Translations under genes and position numbers: made by a program | The notes under the pieces: generated by a model | Database searches by the model: none | What the model was told of the DNA's origin: nothing | The model's input: the letters and a program-made list of their open reading frames with translations, nothing else | Source: Pseudomonas taetrolens | GTDB taxonomy: Bacteria > Pseudomonadota > Gammaproteobacteria > Pseudomonadales > Pseudomonadaceae | Assembly (NCBI RefSeq): GCF_900475285.1 | Contig: NZ_LS483370.1 | Location: forward strand, 572,001 to 636,000 | Length of the DNA stretch: 64,000 nt | Direction of reading: 5' to 3' | Part shown: positions 37,300-46,243 of the stretch, piece by piece | Numbering within the stretch: position 1 is the stretch's first letter | How the letters are laid out: every line of letters starts with the position of its first letter

Positions 37300-37467
37300 G
37301 CCGATGACCGGTGAGTCAGTTCGGGATTGCAATGATCCGGGGGCAAGAGGATGCTGAACATTCGGTTTGGACTGGATCTCTGTCGCCGCAGGTTCGGCCT
37401 GCGGCAGAGGGTGTGCTTCCCCTCTGCCGAGCCCATGGCCGCCGTGACAGAGCGGAGAACAATAAAA

Positions 37468-39411
37468 ATGCACAGTACGGATTTGAGCCGGCACGCCCGG
37501 CAAGTCATCGACGTCACCCGGGGCGGACTTCAGGGCCGAGGCCCCGGAAGCGACCCTTCTATCGTTCGCTCATGGCAACGCTGCCTTGAGGATTACCACC
37601 TTGATCCAGCGCAGACCCTTGCGCCAACGGTGCTTGAGCACGGCCGCATTCTGGAAGGCCGCGAGCGCTTGCAGCAGGTGTTGCAGATTGCCGGGCATGA
37701 AATGAACAGTCTGCACCAACAGCTTTCCGGAGCCGGGCATGCGGTGTTGCTGACCGATGCCCGCGGGGTGATCCTCAACTGTGTCACCGCCCCCAGCGAG
37801 CGCAAGGTGTTCGAGCAGGCCGGCCTGTGGCTGGGCGCTGACTGGAGTGAAGCCCGTGAAGGCACCAATGGCATTGGTACGTGCCTGGTGGAGCGTCAGG
37901 CGCTGACGATTTATCAGGACGAACACTTTCGAGGCCGGCACACCGGGCTGACGTGTTCCGCGAGCCCGGTGTTCGATCCCCAGGGCGAGCTGCTGGCGGT
38001 GCTGGACGTGTCTTCTGCCCGACACGAGGCTTCGCGTCAGAGCCAGTTCCACACCATGGCCCTGGTAAACCTCTCGGCCAAAATCATTGAAAGCAGCTAC
38101 TTCCTGCATCATTTTGAGCACCAATGGCTGCTGCGCTTCCATTTGCAGGCCGATTCCGTCGGACTGTTCAGTGAAGGCATGTTGGCGTTTGATGGCGACG
38201 GCGTGATTTGCGCGGTGAACCAAAGCGCCTTGAACCTGTTGGGCAGGGTGCGCGCCGGCTTGCTCGGGCAAACCGTCGACAGTGTGTTCGACTGCACCCG
38301 TGATGAGCTGTTCTCACGGGCCAGCGAACACGCCAGCACCAGTTGGCCGTTACGCAGTCGTGAAGGGCGCCGGCTGTTTGCGGCATTGCGCGGCCAGCGT
38401 CGCCGGGGCCCCGGCCCGGTAGCGGTGCAGGCTGAACCGGCTCCTGTCTGCGTCCCGGTCCCGGTACGCGTAAGTAATATCTGCCTCGGCGACCAAGCGT
38501 TGCAAACCGACTTTCGCCGAGCGCTGCGGGTATTTGAGCGGGACGTCGCGCTGTTGATCAACGGTGAAACCGGCTCAGGCAAAGAAGCTTTCGCCAAGGC
38601 AGTGCATCAGGCCAGCCAGCGTTCCGCCAAGCCTTTTGTGGCGCTTAATTGTGCGGCAATCCCCGAGAGCCTGATCGAGAGTGAGCTGTTCGGTTATCGC
38701 GGCGGCAGTTTCACCGGGGCCCGCAAGGAGGGGATGCAGGGCAAGTTGCAGCAGGCCGATGGCGGCACCCTGTTTCTGGACGAAATCGGCGACATGCCAC
38801 TGGCGTTGCAAACCCGACTGTTAAGGGTGCTGGAAGATCGCCTGGTGGTGCCAATTGGCGGTGACCCGCAAGCGGTCAACGTGCGCATCATCAGCGCGAC
38901 CCACCGCAATCTGCAGGAGCGCGTGGCAGACGGTAGCTTCCGTGAAGACTTGTACTACCGGCTCAACGGGCTGGAAATCGGCCTGCCGGCCTTGCGTGAT
39001 CGCAGCGACAAGTCGCAATTACTGGACTTTCTACTGGCCGAAGAGGCGGGGCAGGAGCCTCTGGTTATCAGCCGCCCGGCGCGTCAGGCGTTGCTGGACT
39101 TCTCGTGGCCGGGCAACGTGCGTCAATTGCGAAATGTGCTGCGCACATTGGCGGCGCTGTGTGACAGCGGGGTCATTGAGTTTGATGAATTGCCGCCCGC
39201 TATTCGTCAGCAGCCCTCCCGAGCGCCTGAGACTTGCGAGCTCTCCGAGGCTTCCGGGCATCCGCTGGAAGATGCCGAGAAAATCGCCCTGCTCATGGCT
39301 CTGGAGCAGCACCGCTGGCACATGACGCACACCGCGCAGCAATTGGGTGTGAGCCGTAATACCCTGTATCGCAAGTTGCGCAAGCACGGGATCGAACGCC
39401 AGCGCGCATAA
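37468..39411 (+). CDS. eatR: Sigma-54 activator of ethanolamine catabolism (EatR/AcoR type)
   Basis: This 647-residue enhancer-binding protein very probably activates the divergent ethanolamine operon. It has an AcoR-like N-terminus (RSWQRCLEDYHLDPAQ), a GAF domain (about 75-205, with WSEAREGTNGIGTCLVE), a PAS-like region (about 220-310) and an AAA+ domain with Walker A GETGSGKE (366-373). A C-terminal Fis-type helix-turn-helix follows (HTAQQLGVSRNTLYRKL). The sigma-54 contact loop reads GSFTGA (413-418) instead of GAFTGA, a substitution that also occurs in AcoR relatives. ATG 37468 follows GGAG at 37454-37457. The ligand is presumably ethanolamine or its aldehyde. Confidence 0.9.
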   Translation: MHSTDLSRHARQVIDVTRGGLQGRGPGSDPSIVRSWQRCLEDYHLDPAQTLAPTVLEHGRILEGRERLQQVLQIAGHEMNSLHQQLSGAGHAVLLTDARGVILNCVTAPSERKVFEQAGLWLGADWSEAREGTNGIGTCLVERQALTIYQDEHFRGRHTGLTCSASPVFDPQGELLAVLDVSSARHEASRQSQFHTMALVNLSAKIIESSYFLHHFEHQWLLRFHLQADSVGLFSEGMLAFDGDGVICAVNQSALNLLGRVRAGLLGQTVDSVFDCTRDELFSRASEHASTSWPLRSREGRRLFAALRGQRRRGPGPVAVQAEPAPVCVPVPVRVSNICLGDQALQTDFRRALRVFERDVALLINGETGSGKEAFAKAVHQASQRSAKPFVALNCAAIPESLIESELFGYRGGSFTGARKEGMQGKLQQADGGTLFLDEIGDMPLALQTRLLRVLEDRLVVPIGGDPQAVNVRIISATHRNLQERVADGSFREDLYYRLNGLEIGLPALRDRSDKSQLLDFLLAEEAGQEPLVISRPARQALLDFSWPGNVRQLRNVLRTLAALCDSGVIEFDELPPAIRQQPSRAPETCELSEASGHPLEDAEKIALLMALEQHRWHMTHTAQQLGVSRNTLYRKLRKHGIERQRA

Positions 39412-39452
39412 CCCGCAGGTCATCCCGCAGTTCATAAAGAAGAGGATGCCAA

Positions 39453-39486
39453 TGTCGTAGCCTTGAGCCGTTGCTGCGACATTTTT
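39453..39486 (+). terminator. Rho-independent terminator after eatR
   Basis: TGTCGTAGC (39453-39461) pairs with GCTGCGACA (39473-39481) over nine positions with one G-T pair. It is followed directly by TTTTT (39482-39486). It lies 42 bases past the eatR stop and separates it from mpl. Confidence 0.8.
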
Positions 39487-39601
39487 CCGCCGTCGCAAAC
39501 AAACCTGCTCCCGCACGGTCTGCTATAGCCGAGGCGATAATCATCAGGTGCGAAACGCTGCCTCCTACGCTACCCTTCGCCGATGATTTACGAGGTCGAC
39601 T

Positions 39602-40951
39602 ATGCACATTCATATTCTTGGTATTTGCGGCACTTTCATGGGTTCGCTGGCGGTGTTGGCCAAAGAACTGGGCCATCACGTCACGGGTTCTGACGCGAAC
39701 GTCTACCCGCCAATGAGCACTCAGCTGCAAGCTCAAGGTATTGAGTTGACCCAGGGTTACGAGCCGTCCCAGCTTGATCCTGCACCTGATCTGGTGGTGA
39801 TAGGCAACGCCTTGTCGCGTGGCAATCCGGCGGTGGAGTATGTGCTGAACAAGGGCCTGCCCTACGTGTCCGGCCCGCAATGGCTGGCAGACCACGTGCT
39901 GCAGGGCCGTTGGGTGCTGGCGGTGGCCGGTACCCACGGTAAAACCACCACCAGCAGCATGCTGGCGTGGGTGCTGGAACATGCGGGCATGGCCCCGGGC
40001 TTCCTGATTGGCGGTGTTCCGCAAAACTTCGCGGTGTCGGCTCGCTTGGGTGATACCCCGTTCTTCGTTGTTGAGGCCGATGAATACGACAGCGCCTTCT
40101 TCGACAAGCGCTCGAAGTTTGTCCATTACCGCCCGCGCACCGCGATCCTTAATAACCTTGAGTTCGATCACGCCGACATCTTCCCGGATCTGCCGGCGAT
40201 CGAGCGGCAATTCCACCATCTGGTGCGCACCATTCCGAGCGAAGGCCTGGTGATCCACCCGACCACCGAGCCGGCCTTGCAGCGAGTGATCGAAATGGGC
40301 TGCTGGACACCGGTGCAGACCACGGGCGCTAACGGCCAGTGGCAAGCCCGTTTGCTCAGCGAGGATGGTTCGCGGTTTGAGGTGCTGTTTGAGGGTACGC
40401 TGCAAGGGACTGTCGAGTGGGACATGACCGGCCAGCATAACGTTGCCAACGCCTTGGCGACCCTGGCGGCTGCGCGTCATGTAGGCGTAGTTGCCAGCCT
40501 GGGGATTGCCGGCCTTAACGTGTTCAAAAGTGTGAAGCGACGCATGGAAAAAGTCGCCGAAGTGCACGGTATTACCCTCTATGACGACTTTGCGCACCAC
40601 CCGACTGCCATCGCCACCACCCTGGACGGGCTGCGCAAACGAATTGGTGATGCGCAACTGATTGCCGTCATCGAGCCGCGCTCCAACTCCATGAAGCTGG
40701 GCGCGCACCGTGATGGCCTGCCGCAGAGTGTGATCCAGGCGGATCACGTGGTGTGGTACGCACCGGCCAACCTGGGCTGGGACCTGGCGGGCACCGTGGC
40801 TTCGAGCCCGGTGCCGACACAGGTATGCGACTCGTTGGAGTCCATCATTGACGAGGTCAAGGCCCATGCCAGGCCGGGCACCCATGTGGTGATCATGAGC
40901 AATGGCGGTTTCGGCGGCCTGCACGTCAAGTTGGCGGAAGCTCTGCAATGA
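39602..40951 (+). CDS. mpl: UDP-N-acetylmuramate:L-alanyl-gamma-D-glutamyl-meso-diaminopimelate ligase
   Basis: Mpl reattaches the recycled tripeptide L-Ala-D-Glu-mDAP to UDP-MurNAc in the cytoplasm, saving peptidoglycan precursors. The 449-residue Mur-ligase family protein shows the N-terminal [20 protein letters not shown], the ATP loop [18 protein letters not shown], the central [19 protein letters not shown] with [12 protein letters not shown], and the C-terminal [19 protein letters not shown]. The stop overlaps the ubiX start by four bases. Confidence 0.96.
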   Translation: MHIHILGICGTFMGSLAVLAKELGHHVTGSDANVYPPMSTQLQAQGIELTQGYEPSQLDPAPDLVVIGNALSRGNPAVEYVLNKGLPYVSGPQWLADHVLQGRWVLAVAGTHGKTTTSSMLAWVLEHAGMAPGFLIGGVPQNFAVSARLGDTPFFVVEADEYDSAFFDKRSKFVHYRPRTAILNNLEFDHADIFPDLPAIERQFHHLVRTIPSEGLVIHPTTEPALQRVIEMGCWTPVQTTGANGQWQARLLSEDGSRFEVLFEGTLQGTVEWDMTGQHNVANALATLAAARHVGVVASLGIAGLNVFKSVKRRMEKVAEVHGITLYDDFAHHPTAIATTLDGLRKRIGDAQLIAVIEPRSNSMKLGAHRDGLPQSVIQADHVVWYAPANLGWDLAGTVASSPVPTQVCDSLESIIDEVKAHARPGTHVVIMSNGGFGGLHVKLAEALQ

Positions 40952-41577
40952 ACGGCCCGGAACGTATCACCCTGGCGGTGACCGGCGCTTCAGGCATGCA
41001 ATACGCACTGCGCCTGCTTGATTGCCTGGTGCGCGAAGACCGTGAGGTGTACTTCCTGATCTCCAAGGCCGCGCAATTGGTCATGGCTACCGAAACAGAC
41101 GTCAGGTTGCCGCCCAAGCCATTGGCCATGCAGACGTTTCTGACGGAATACACCGGGGCTGCCGCAGGGCAAATTCGGGTGTATGGCAAAGAAGACTGGA
41201 TGTCGCCGGTGGCCTCTGGCTCGGGCGCGCCGGCGGCAATGGTGGTGGTGCCATGCTCCACCGGCACTTTGTCCGCGATTGCCACGGGCGCCTGCAACAA
41301 CCTGGTGGAGCGGGCCGCGGACGTGACCCTCAAGGAGCGCCGCCAACTGATCCTGGTGCCCCGCGAGGCGCCGTACTCCAGCATTCATCTCGAAAACATG
41401 CTCAAGCTGTCGAACATGGGCGCGGTGATCTTGCCTGCATCGCCCGGGTTCTATCATCAGCCGCAGACCATTGATGACCTGGTGGATTTCGTGGTCGCGC
41501 GGATCCTCAATCAATTGAACATCCCGCAAGACATGCTCCCGCGCTGGGGCGAGCATCATCTGGGCGGCGATGAGTAA
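40948..41577 (+). CDS. ubiX: Flavin prenyltransferase UbiX
   Basis: UbiX joins dimethylallyl phosphate to FMN, making the prenylated flavin that UbiD needs for ubiquinone synthesis. The 209-residue flavoprotein shows [40 protein letters not shown] with [20 protein letters not shown], and the conserved [14 protein letters not shown] and [20 protein letters not shown]. It overlaps mpl at its start and the YceK-like gene at its end. ubiD is not in the window. Confidence 0.95.
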   Translation: MNGPERITLAVTGASGMQYALRLLDCLVREDREVYFLISKAAQLVMATETDVRLPPKPLAMQTFLTEYTGAAAGQIRVYGKEDWMSPVASGSGAPAAMVVVPCSTGTLSAIATGACNNLVERAADVTLKERRQLILVPREAPYSSIHLENMLKLSNMGAVILPASPGFYHQPQTIDDLVDFVVARILNQLNIPQDMLPRWGEHHLGGDE

Positions 41578-41849
41578 GACGCTGCTGGGGCTGTTGATGC
41601 TCTTGCACGTCGGTGGTTGCGCCAGCGTTCGCACGCTGGACGCCGCCAAACCCGGTGCCCCGGTGGTGTATTCGGGAACGCGTCTGGACTGGTATGCGCT
41701 GCAGGGTGGATGCTGCGCGATGGATCGCTTTGGTGCCTCTGCGCCTGCTTACCCGGGCCTGGGCCAGTGCGCTGCTCGACACACTGTTGCTGCCGTTGTC
41801 GGTGCTGACCGTGCTCGGTGTCGGGTACCAGGCCACTGGCGGGCTGTAG
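41570..41849 (+). pseudogene. YceK-like lipoprotein gene, frameshifted
   Basis: The reading frame from ATG 41570 gives a lipoprotein signal with lipobox VGGC, then VVYSGTRLDWYALQGGCCAM and DRFGASAPAYPG, matching the start of YceK/YidQ lipoproteins. After about 41760 that frame loses similarity and runs on to 41878. The +1 frame instead continues with the expected family ending ASALLDTLLLPLSVLTVLGV and YQATGGL, stopping at 41849. Removing one G from the GGG near 41766 would restore one protein of about 92 residues. It overlaps the end of ubiX. It is either a real frameshift mutation or a homopolymer sequencing error. Confidence 0.8.
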
Positions 41850-41951
41850 GCGGTTTAAATCAGGTTCGGGATGGCTGAACGCGACCGTGCTTCGTTCGTC
41901 GTAACGCCCCCGGCAGAGCAGAGGGACGTTTACCGATGGGGACGTTTGCTG

Positions 41952-42593
41952 CTACTTGCCCAGCTTGCGCAGTTCATCCGATTCAATCACGCGGACACCG
42001 TCCTGCTCCTCCAGCGCCAGTCGCCACAGGGCGCGGGCCAGCTGGCAGGCTTCGATACCGTGATATTTACCGGGTATCAGCTTGGATAAAGGTGCAGCCA
42101 GTTGCTCGGCCAGACGCGGTTCCAGGCGTTCGCCGATCAGTAGCGAGGGGCGGGCGATCGTCAGCTGTGGCCAGTCCTGGGCGCGTAGCGACTGTTCCAT
42201 CTCACCTTTGACGCGGTTATAGAACACTGACGATTTTGGATCGGCCCCAATCGCGCTGATCACAAGCAGGTGCCGTGCGCCCATTTCCCGTGCGCGCTTG
42301 GCAAAGGCCACGACCATGTCATGGTCGACGGCACGAAAGGCTTCTTGCGAGCCCGCCTGTTTGATCGTGGTGCCCAGGCAGCAAAAGGCAATATCCACCC
42401 TCCCGCTGAGTTGTGGCAAGAACACAGCCGGATCGCCCACCGGGTTTTCCAGGCGTTTGTGCGCCGCCAAAGGTCGGCGCGAAGGGGCAAGCACGCGGGT
42501 AATCGTCGGCTCATTGAGCAGGCGGTCAAGCAAGTGCTCACCGGTAAGGCCAGTCGCTCCTGCAAGCAGGATGTGCTGAGGCGTCAAGTACAT
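41952..42593 (-). CDS. NAD(P)H-binding oxidoreductase-like protein (atypical SDR)
   Basis: This 213-residue protein has an N-terminal Rossmann fold with the glycine motif [16 protein letters not shown] (about 10-25). It continues with [40 protein letters not shown] with VKGEMEQSL, and [10 protein letters not shown], as in the HTATIP2/YbjT-like atypical short-chain dehydrogenases. The substrate is unknown. ATG 42593 follows GGGAGAA; the ATG at 42614 would place that ribosome-binding site inside the gene. It is transcribed away from the YceK-like gene and lies downstream of the MORN-peptidase gene on the same strand. Confidence 0.82.
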   Translation of the reverse strand: MYLTPQHILLAGATGLTGEHLLDRLLNEPTITRVLAPSRRPLAAHKRLENPVGDPAVFLPQLSGRVDIAFCCLGTTIKQAGSQEAFRAVDHDMVVAFAKRAREMGARHLLVISAIGADPKSSVFYNRVKGEMEQSLRAQDWPQLTIARPSLLIGERLEPRLAEQLAAPLSKLIPGKYHGIEACQLARALWRLALEEQDGVRVIESDELRKLGK

Positions 42594-42645
42594 GCTAGTT
42601 CTCCCTTGATACATTCAGCTTAGTCACTCTTGGCTTCCTTGCTGT

Positions 42646-44337
42646 TCAACCGGATTTATTCAATGCCTGTATGGCTTGTTGCTGGCGCAATTGCTGCCAA
42701 TGCTCCAGTACCTTTTTCGGTGCCCAAATTTGCGGTTCCGAGGCTTCGTAATCATCGCTCAGTTCCCGCTCGGCAACATACTGCTTGGCCAGCGTGAAGG
42801 CTTGCTGCAGGTCGTCCGTCTGGTTCAAGGCCTGGGCGAACAGCGCTTTGCCGAAGTAGGTGAAGTCGGCTTCTTCCGAGCAGCCGAATGACACGCGGTC
42901 TGCGCGTGAGGCGGTCATGATCAGGGTTCTTTCGTCTTTAAGGGCAGGAATGTACCCGCCCGAATAGCAGGCTGAAATGACAATGATCTTGTCGCGGTTT
43001 TTCAGGGGCGCCAAGGCCGTCGCCAGCTCATCGGCCGGCAGATCGGACAGCTCCAGGCGAGGCTGCTCAAGCACCAGTTGGTGATCTTCACTGCCGTGAC
43101 TGGTCAGGTAGATAAAGATCAGGTCTTCAGGGCCGGTTCGTTCAGCCAGTTTTTTTGCTGCGCGGAACAGGTTCTCGCGAGTGGCCATGGGCCTATCCGG
43201 CAACTGGTCGCGATGATTGACCAGGCTGATCTGGCCATGGCTGGAGAAACGGCTGGCGAGCATAGCGCTCACATAGTCGGCTTCGCGCATGAATACGCTC
43301 TGCTTGCCGTCGCCCGCGAGCACCAGGCTATACAGTTCAATGGCCGGGGTTGAGGGCGTGATCGCCTCGAGTGCGTCATCCAGCAGTTTGCCCTGCTTGA
43401 GCAGCCCCAGTTCCAAAGGATCGGACAGCAGATTGCCCCGGTCATCGCGTACCCGTTGGCCATTGAGCCAATAACCGCTCTCGACGGTGCCATCGCTCAA
43501 GGTCAGGGTGCCTCGGCCATGATAGGTGTCAGCGGCAAAATCGCCGGCATAGGTGCTGCCATCAGCCAGCGTCAGTTGGCCCGGGCCGTTGAAACGCCAT
43601 TCATGGAACATGCCGCGATAGTGACTGCCGTCAGCGCCGATCAGTTCACCCTTGCCGGTCAGGGCGCCATCCTTGAATTCACCGATCCAGACATCGCCGT
43701 CAGCGTTTTCATAGCGACCCTGGCCGTTCAGTTGGCTGTGCTTGAATGCGCCCTGGTATTCATCGCCTTCGGCGCTGTTAAAGGTGCCATGACCCTCCAG
43801 CTGACCGTCGACAAATTGCCCTGTGAACTCATTACCGCTGGCATCGCTGCGTTTACCTTCGCCATTGGGCTTGCCGTGGGCAAACTGGCCCTGATACTGG
43901 CTGCCGTCTTCCATCTCGAGGTGGCCGGAGCCGGAGTATTGATCGTCCTTGAACGCTCCGCGATAACTCATGCCGCCCTCTTTGAGCGTACCTTCGCCTT
44001 CGCGGCGACCGCGCTTGAAGTCGCCGACGTAGAGGCTGTTGGCGGTGGTCAGACTGCCCTGTCCATGAAACAGGCCCTGTTCGAATTGGCCGCGATAGAC
44101 CTCGCCATTACTGCCGTGCCATTCACCCTGGCCGTGCCATACGCCTTTATCGAAAGAACCGGCGTACCAGCTCCCGTTCGGGTAGTCGATCCGCCCCTGT
44201 CCTTGCAACAACCCGTTGACCAATTCGCCCCGATAACGGCCGCCATCGGGCAGCTGTGCGTCAGGCGGCAATCGCGACTCGCCCTCACCACAGGCTGTCA
44301 ACAGCAGAATCAACGCGAGAGGAACAAGTGGGCGCAT
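42646..44337 (-). CDS. Lipoprotein with eleven MORN repeats and a caspase-like C13 peptidase domain
   Basis: The 563-residue protein has a lipoprotein signal (lipobox LTAC, cysteine 16). About eleven 23-residue MORN repeats follow at about 35-290 (pattern YxGxFxxGxxxGxGxxxxxDG). The C-terminal domain (about 330-560) is of the legumain/caspase-like C13 family. Its catalytic histidine is H414 in YLTSHGSEDH and its cysteine C457 in VISACYSGGY. It should be a membrane-anchored periplasmic cysteine protease with a long repeat stalk. ATG 44337 was chosen because the signal peptide starts there. It diverges from lrgAB over a 192-base gap. Its substrate and role are unknown. Confidence 0.88.
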   Translation of the reverse strand: MRPLVPLALILLLTACGEGESRLPPDAQLPDGGRYRGELVNGLLQGQGRIDYPNGSWYAGSFDKGVWHGQGEWHGSNGEVYRGQFEQGLFHGQGSLTTANSLYVGDFKRGRREGEGTLKEGGMSYRGAFKDDQYSGSGHLEMEDGSQYQGQFAHGKPNGEGKRSDASGNEFTGQFVDGQLEGHGTFNSAEGDEYQGAFKHSQLNGQGRYENADGDVWIGEFKDGALTGKGELIGADGSHYRGMFHEWRFNGPGQLTLADGSTYAGDFAADTYHGRGTLTLSDGTVESGYWLNGQRVRDDRGNLLSDPLELGLLKQGKLLDDALEAITPSTPAIELYSLVLAGDGKQSVFMREADYVSAMLASRFSSHGQISLVNHRDQLPDRPMATRENLFRAAKKLAERTGPEDLIFIYLTSHGSEDHQLVLEQPRLELSDLPADELATALAPLKNRDKIIVISACYSGGYIPALKDERTLIMTASRADRVSFGCSEEADFTYFGKALFAQALNQTDDLQQAFTLAKQYVAERELSDDYEASEPQIWAPKKVLEHWQQLRQQQAIQALNKSG

Positions 44338-44490
44338 AACGGGATCCGGATAGTTAGGCTGCCGAGTATGCCGCAGCAATGTGGGCTGTCTATAGGGCCA
44401 GATGAAACATCGGCATATATTCTGGCGGCGTGTTCAGGGCAGTAGCCCGGTCTAGAGGTTTGGCAATGCCGGCGGGGTGTGGGACGTGCT

Positions 44491-44496
44491 TATAAT
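44491..44496 (+). promoter_or_regulatory. Likely -10 box of lrgAB
   Basis: A perfect TATAAT lies 34 bases before the lrgA ATG and is preceded by TGCT, close to an extended -10. No good -35 box is seen at the usual distance. A strong AGGAGAG (44518-44524) serves as the lrgA ribosome-binding site. Confidence 0.5.
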
Positions 44497-44529
44497 GCAG
44501 CGCAAAAATAAAATCGCAGGAGAGCTGAG

Positions 44530-44892
44530 ATGTTGTTACGCGGCCTGACCTGGCTGGTGCTGTTTCAATTAATAGGCACCGCCATCAATCATCTGTTCGT
44601 CCCCGTGCTGCCCGGCCCCATCATTGGGCTATTGCTGCTGCTGGTGTTTTTGATGCTGCGGGGTCAGGTCGGCGAACCCTTGAGTCAGGCGGCCAGCAGC
44701 ATGCTGCGTTATTTGCCTTTGCTGCTGGTGCCGCCTGCCGTCGGGGTGATGGTTTACGCCAGCGACATCGCAGCCGATTTTTGGGCGCTGGCCGGGGCCC
44801 TGGTGCTGTCGCTGTTGATCTCGATGGCGTTTATCGGGGTGCTGATGCAGCGCTTGCTCAAGCGTCATAGCCATTCCGGGGATCAGCCATGA
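44530..44892 (+). CDS. lrgA: LrgA/CidA-family holin-like protein
   Basis: This 120-residue inner-membrane protein has four hydrophobic segments and the family sequences PVLPGPIIGLLLLLVFLMLR and LPLLLVPPAVGVMVYASDIA. CidA/LrgA proteins are holin-like and influence autolysis or export of small metabolites. The C-terminus is basic and polar (RHSHSGDQP). The stop overlaps the lrgB ATG by four bases, so the two are cotranslated. The pair diverges from the MORN-peptidase lipoprotein gene. Confidence 0.92.
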   Translation: MLLRGLTWLVLFQLIGTAINHLFVPVLPGPIIGLLLLLVFLMLRGQVGEPLSQAASSMLRYLPLLLVPPAVGVMVYASDIAADFWALAGALVLSLLISMAFIGVLMQRLLKRHSHSGDQP

Positions 44893-45605
44893 ACATTGAA
44901 TGGCAAGGCGCCTGGGGGGCGGTTATCCATCATCCGCTGTTTGGCATCGGCATTACCCTGGGCGCTTATCAACTGGTGCTGGCGGCCTACGAGAAAACCC
45001 GCTGGATCTTTCTGCAGCCGGTGCTGGCCTCCATGCTGCTGGTGATCGGCGTGCTGGTCAGCTGCGGGCTGAGTTACAGCGAGTACCGCAAAAGCACCGA
45101 GATCCTCAGTATCCTGCTCGGGCCAGCGACCGTTGCACTGGCGGTACCGCTCTACCTTAACCTGCGGCGAATTCGTCAGCTGTTCTGGCCTATCTTCACT
45201 ACGCTGGTGATAGGTGGCGTGCTGGCGACAGCGCTGGTGGTGATCCTTGGTTATTGGTTTGGCGCCGAGCACATGATGTTGATGACGCTGGCCCCCAAAT
45301 CCGTGACCTCGCCGATTGCGATGCTGGTTGCAGAGCAAATAGGCGGTGTAGCGGCGCTGGCGGCGGTCTTTGTTTTGATCACCGGGGTCATTGGTGCGAT
45401 CGCCGGCCCCGGTCTGTTGCGGCTGCTGGGGGTGCACAACCCTGAAGCCCGCGGTATGGCGCTGGGCATGACGGCCCACGCGGTAGGTACCTCGGTGGCT
45501 TTGCAAGAAGGTGAAGAATGCGGCGCTTTTGCAGCGCTGGCGATGAGTTTGATGGGTGTGGGCACCGCGGTATTCTTGCCGCTGGCCGTGACCTTCGTGG
45601 TGTAA
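44889..45605 (+). CDS. lrgB: LrgB/CidB-family membrane protein
   Basis: This 238-residue polytopic inner-membrane protein works with LrgA. It shows the conserved FLQPVLASMLLVIGVLVSCG, YRKSTEILSILLGPATVALA, TLAPKSVTSPIAMLVAEQIG and RGMALGMTAHAVGTSVALQE. Recent work on relatives suggests roles in pyruvate or 3-hydroxypropionate transport as well as in lysis control. Both genes share the promoter before lrgA. Confidence 0.94.
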   Translation: MNIEWQGAWGAVIHHPLFGIGITLGAYQLVLAAYEKTRWIFLQPVLASMLLVIGVLVSCGLSYSEYRKSTEILSILLGPATVALAVPLYLNLRRIRQLFWPIFTTLVIGGVLATALVVILGYWFGAEHMMLMTLAPKSVTSPIAMLVAEQIGGVAALAAVFVLITGVIGAIAGPGLLRLLGVHNPEARGMALGMTAHAVGTSVALQEGEECGAFAALAMSLMGVGTAVFLPLAVTFVV

Positions 45606-45615
45606 GGGTGAATGT

Positions 45616-46218
45616 ATGATATTGCCGCTTTTTCCTTTGAATACGGTGTTGTTCCCGGGGTGCGTGCTGGATTTGCAGCTGTTTGAAGCGCGTTATCTGG
45701 ACATGATTGCCCGTTGCATGAAGCAAGGGACGGGCTTTGGTGTGGTATGTATCCTTGAGGGGGGCGAGGCAGGGAACGCGCCGAAGGATGTCGCCCGGAT
45801 CGGCTGTGAAGCGCTGATTCGCGATTTTCAAAAGCAGGATAACGGCTTGCTGGGAATCCGGGTTGAAGGCGGGCGTCGTTTCGAGGTACTAAGCACCGAG
45901 TTGCAACGCGACCAGTTGCTGGTTGCACAAGTCGAGTGGCTGGATGAATTGCCCGAACAGCCCTTGCAGGAAGAAGACCAGGACCTGTTGGCCTTGCTCA
46001 AGGCGTTGGCCGAGCACCCAATGGTCGCGGCGTTGAACATGAACGTCGAGGTCGCGGGTCAGCAGTTACTGGCCAACCGGCTGGCTTATTTATTGCCCTT
46101 TGCCGAAGAAGACAAAATCGAATTGCTGCAGGTTGATGACCCGCAACAGCGCCTGGACGGGATCCAGGTGTTGCTCGATGAGATGCAGGGCGAGCTTCAG
46201 GGTGAACTGCTCAACTGA
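45616..46218 (+). CDS. Lon N-terminal-domain protein
   Basis: This 200-residue protein consists of the Lon substrate-binding (LAN) domain alone, without the ATPase or peptidase. It begins ILPLFPLNTVLFPGCVLDL and continues FEARYLDMIARCMKQGTGFG, ARIGCEALIRDFQ and the helical LLANRLAYLLPFAEEDKIEL. Stand-alone LAN proteins are common in Pseudomonas; their job is not established, though an adaptor or chaperone role is often proposed. It starts 10 bases after lrgB and is probably in the same transcript. Confidence 0.88.
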   Translation: MILPLFPLNTVLFPGCVLDLQLFEARYLDMIARCMKQGTGFGVVCILEGGEAGNAPKDVARIGCEALIRDFQKQDNGLLGIRVEGGRRFEVLSTELQRDQLLVAQVEWLDELPEQPLQEEDQDLLALLKALAEHPMVAALNMNVEVAGQQLLANRLAYLLPFAEEDKIELLQVDDPQQRLDGIQVLLDEMQGELQGELLN

Positions 46219-46243
46219 AGGCATCGCCCGTGACCGTTGGTGC

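Larger units (their letters stand above)
37104..37467. other. Divergent regulatory region of the ethanolamine operon and its activator gene
   Basis: No gene lies in this 364-base gap. It holds the sigma-54 promoter of the dehydrogenase gene, the activator-binding repeats (both listed separately) and the promoter of the activator gene, which I could not place. The frame of the activator stays open back to 37351, but the protein there looks unlike the family. Confidence 0.6.

Noticed and set aside
39293..40948. Long - strand open frame of 551 codons opposite mpl
   Set aside because: It is antisense to a well-recognised enzyme, has low-complexity His/Arg/Gln-rich sequence and no domain; it is a product of GC-rich codon use.
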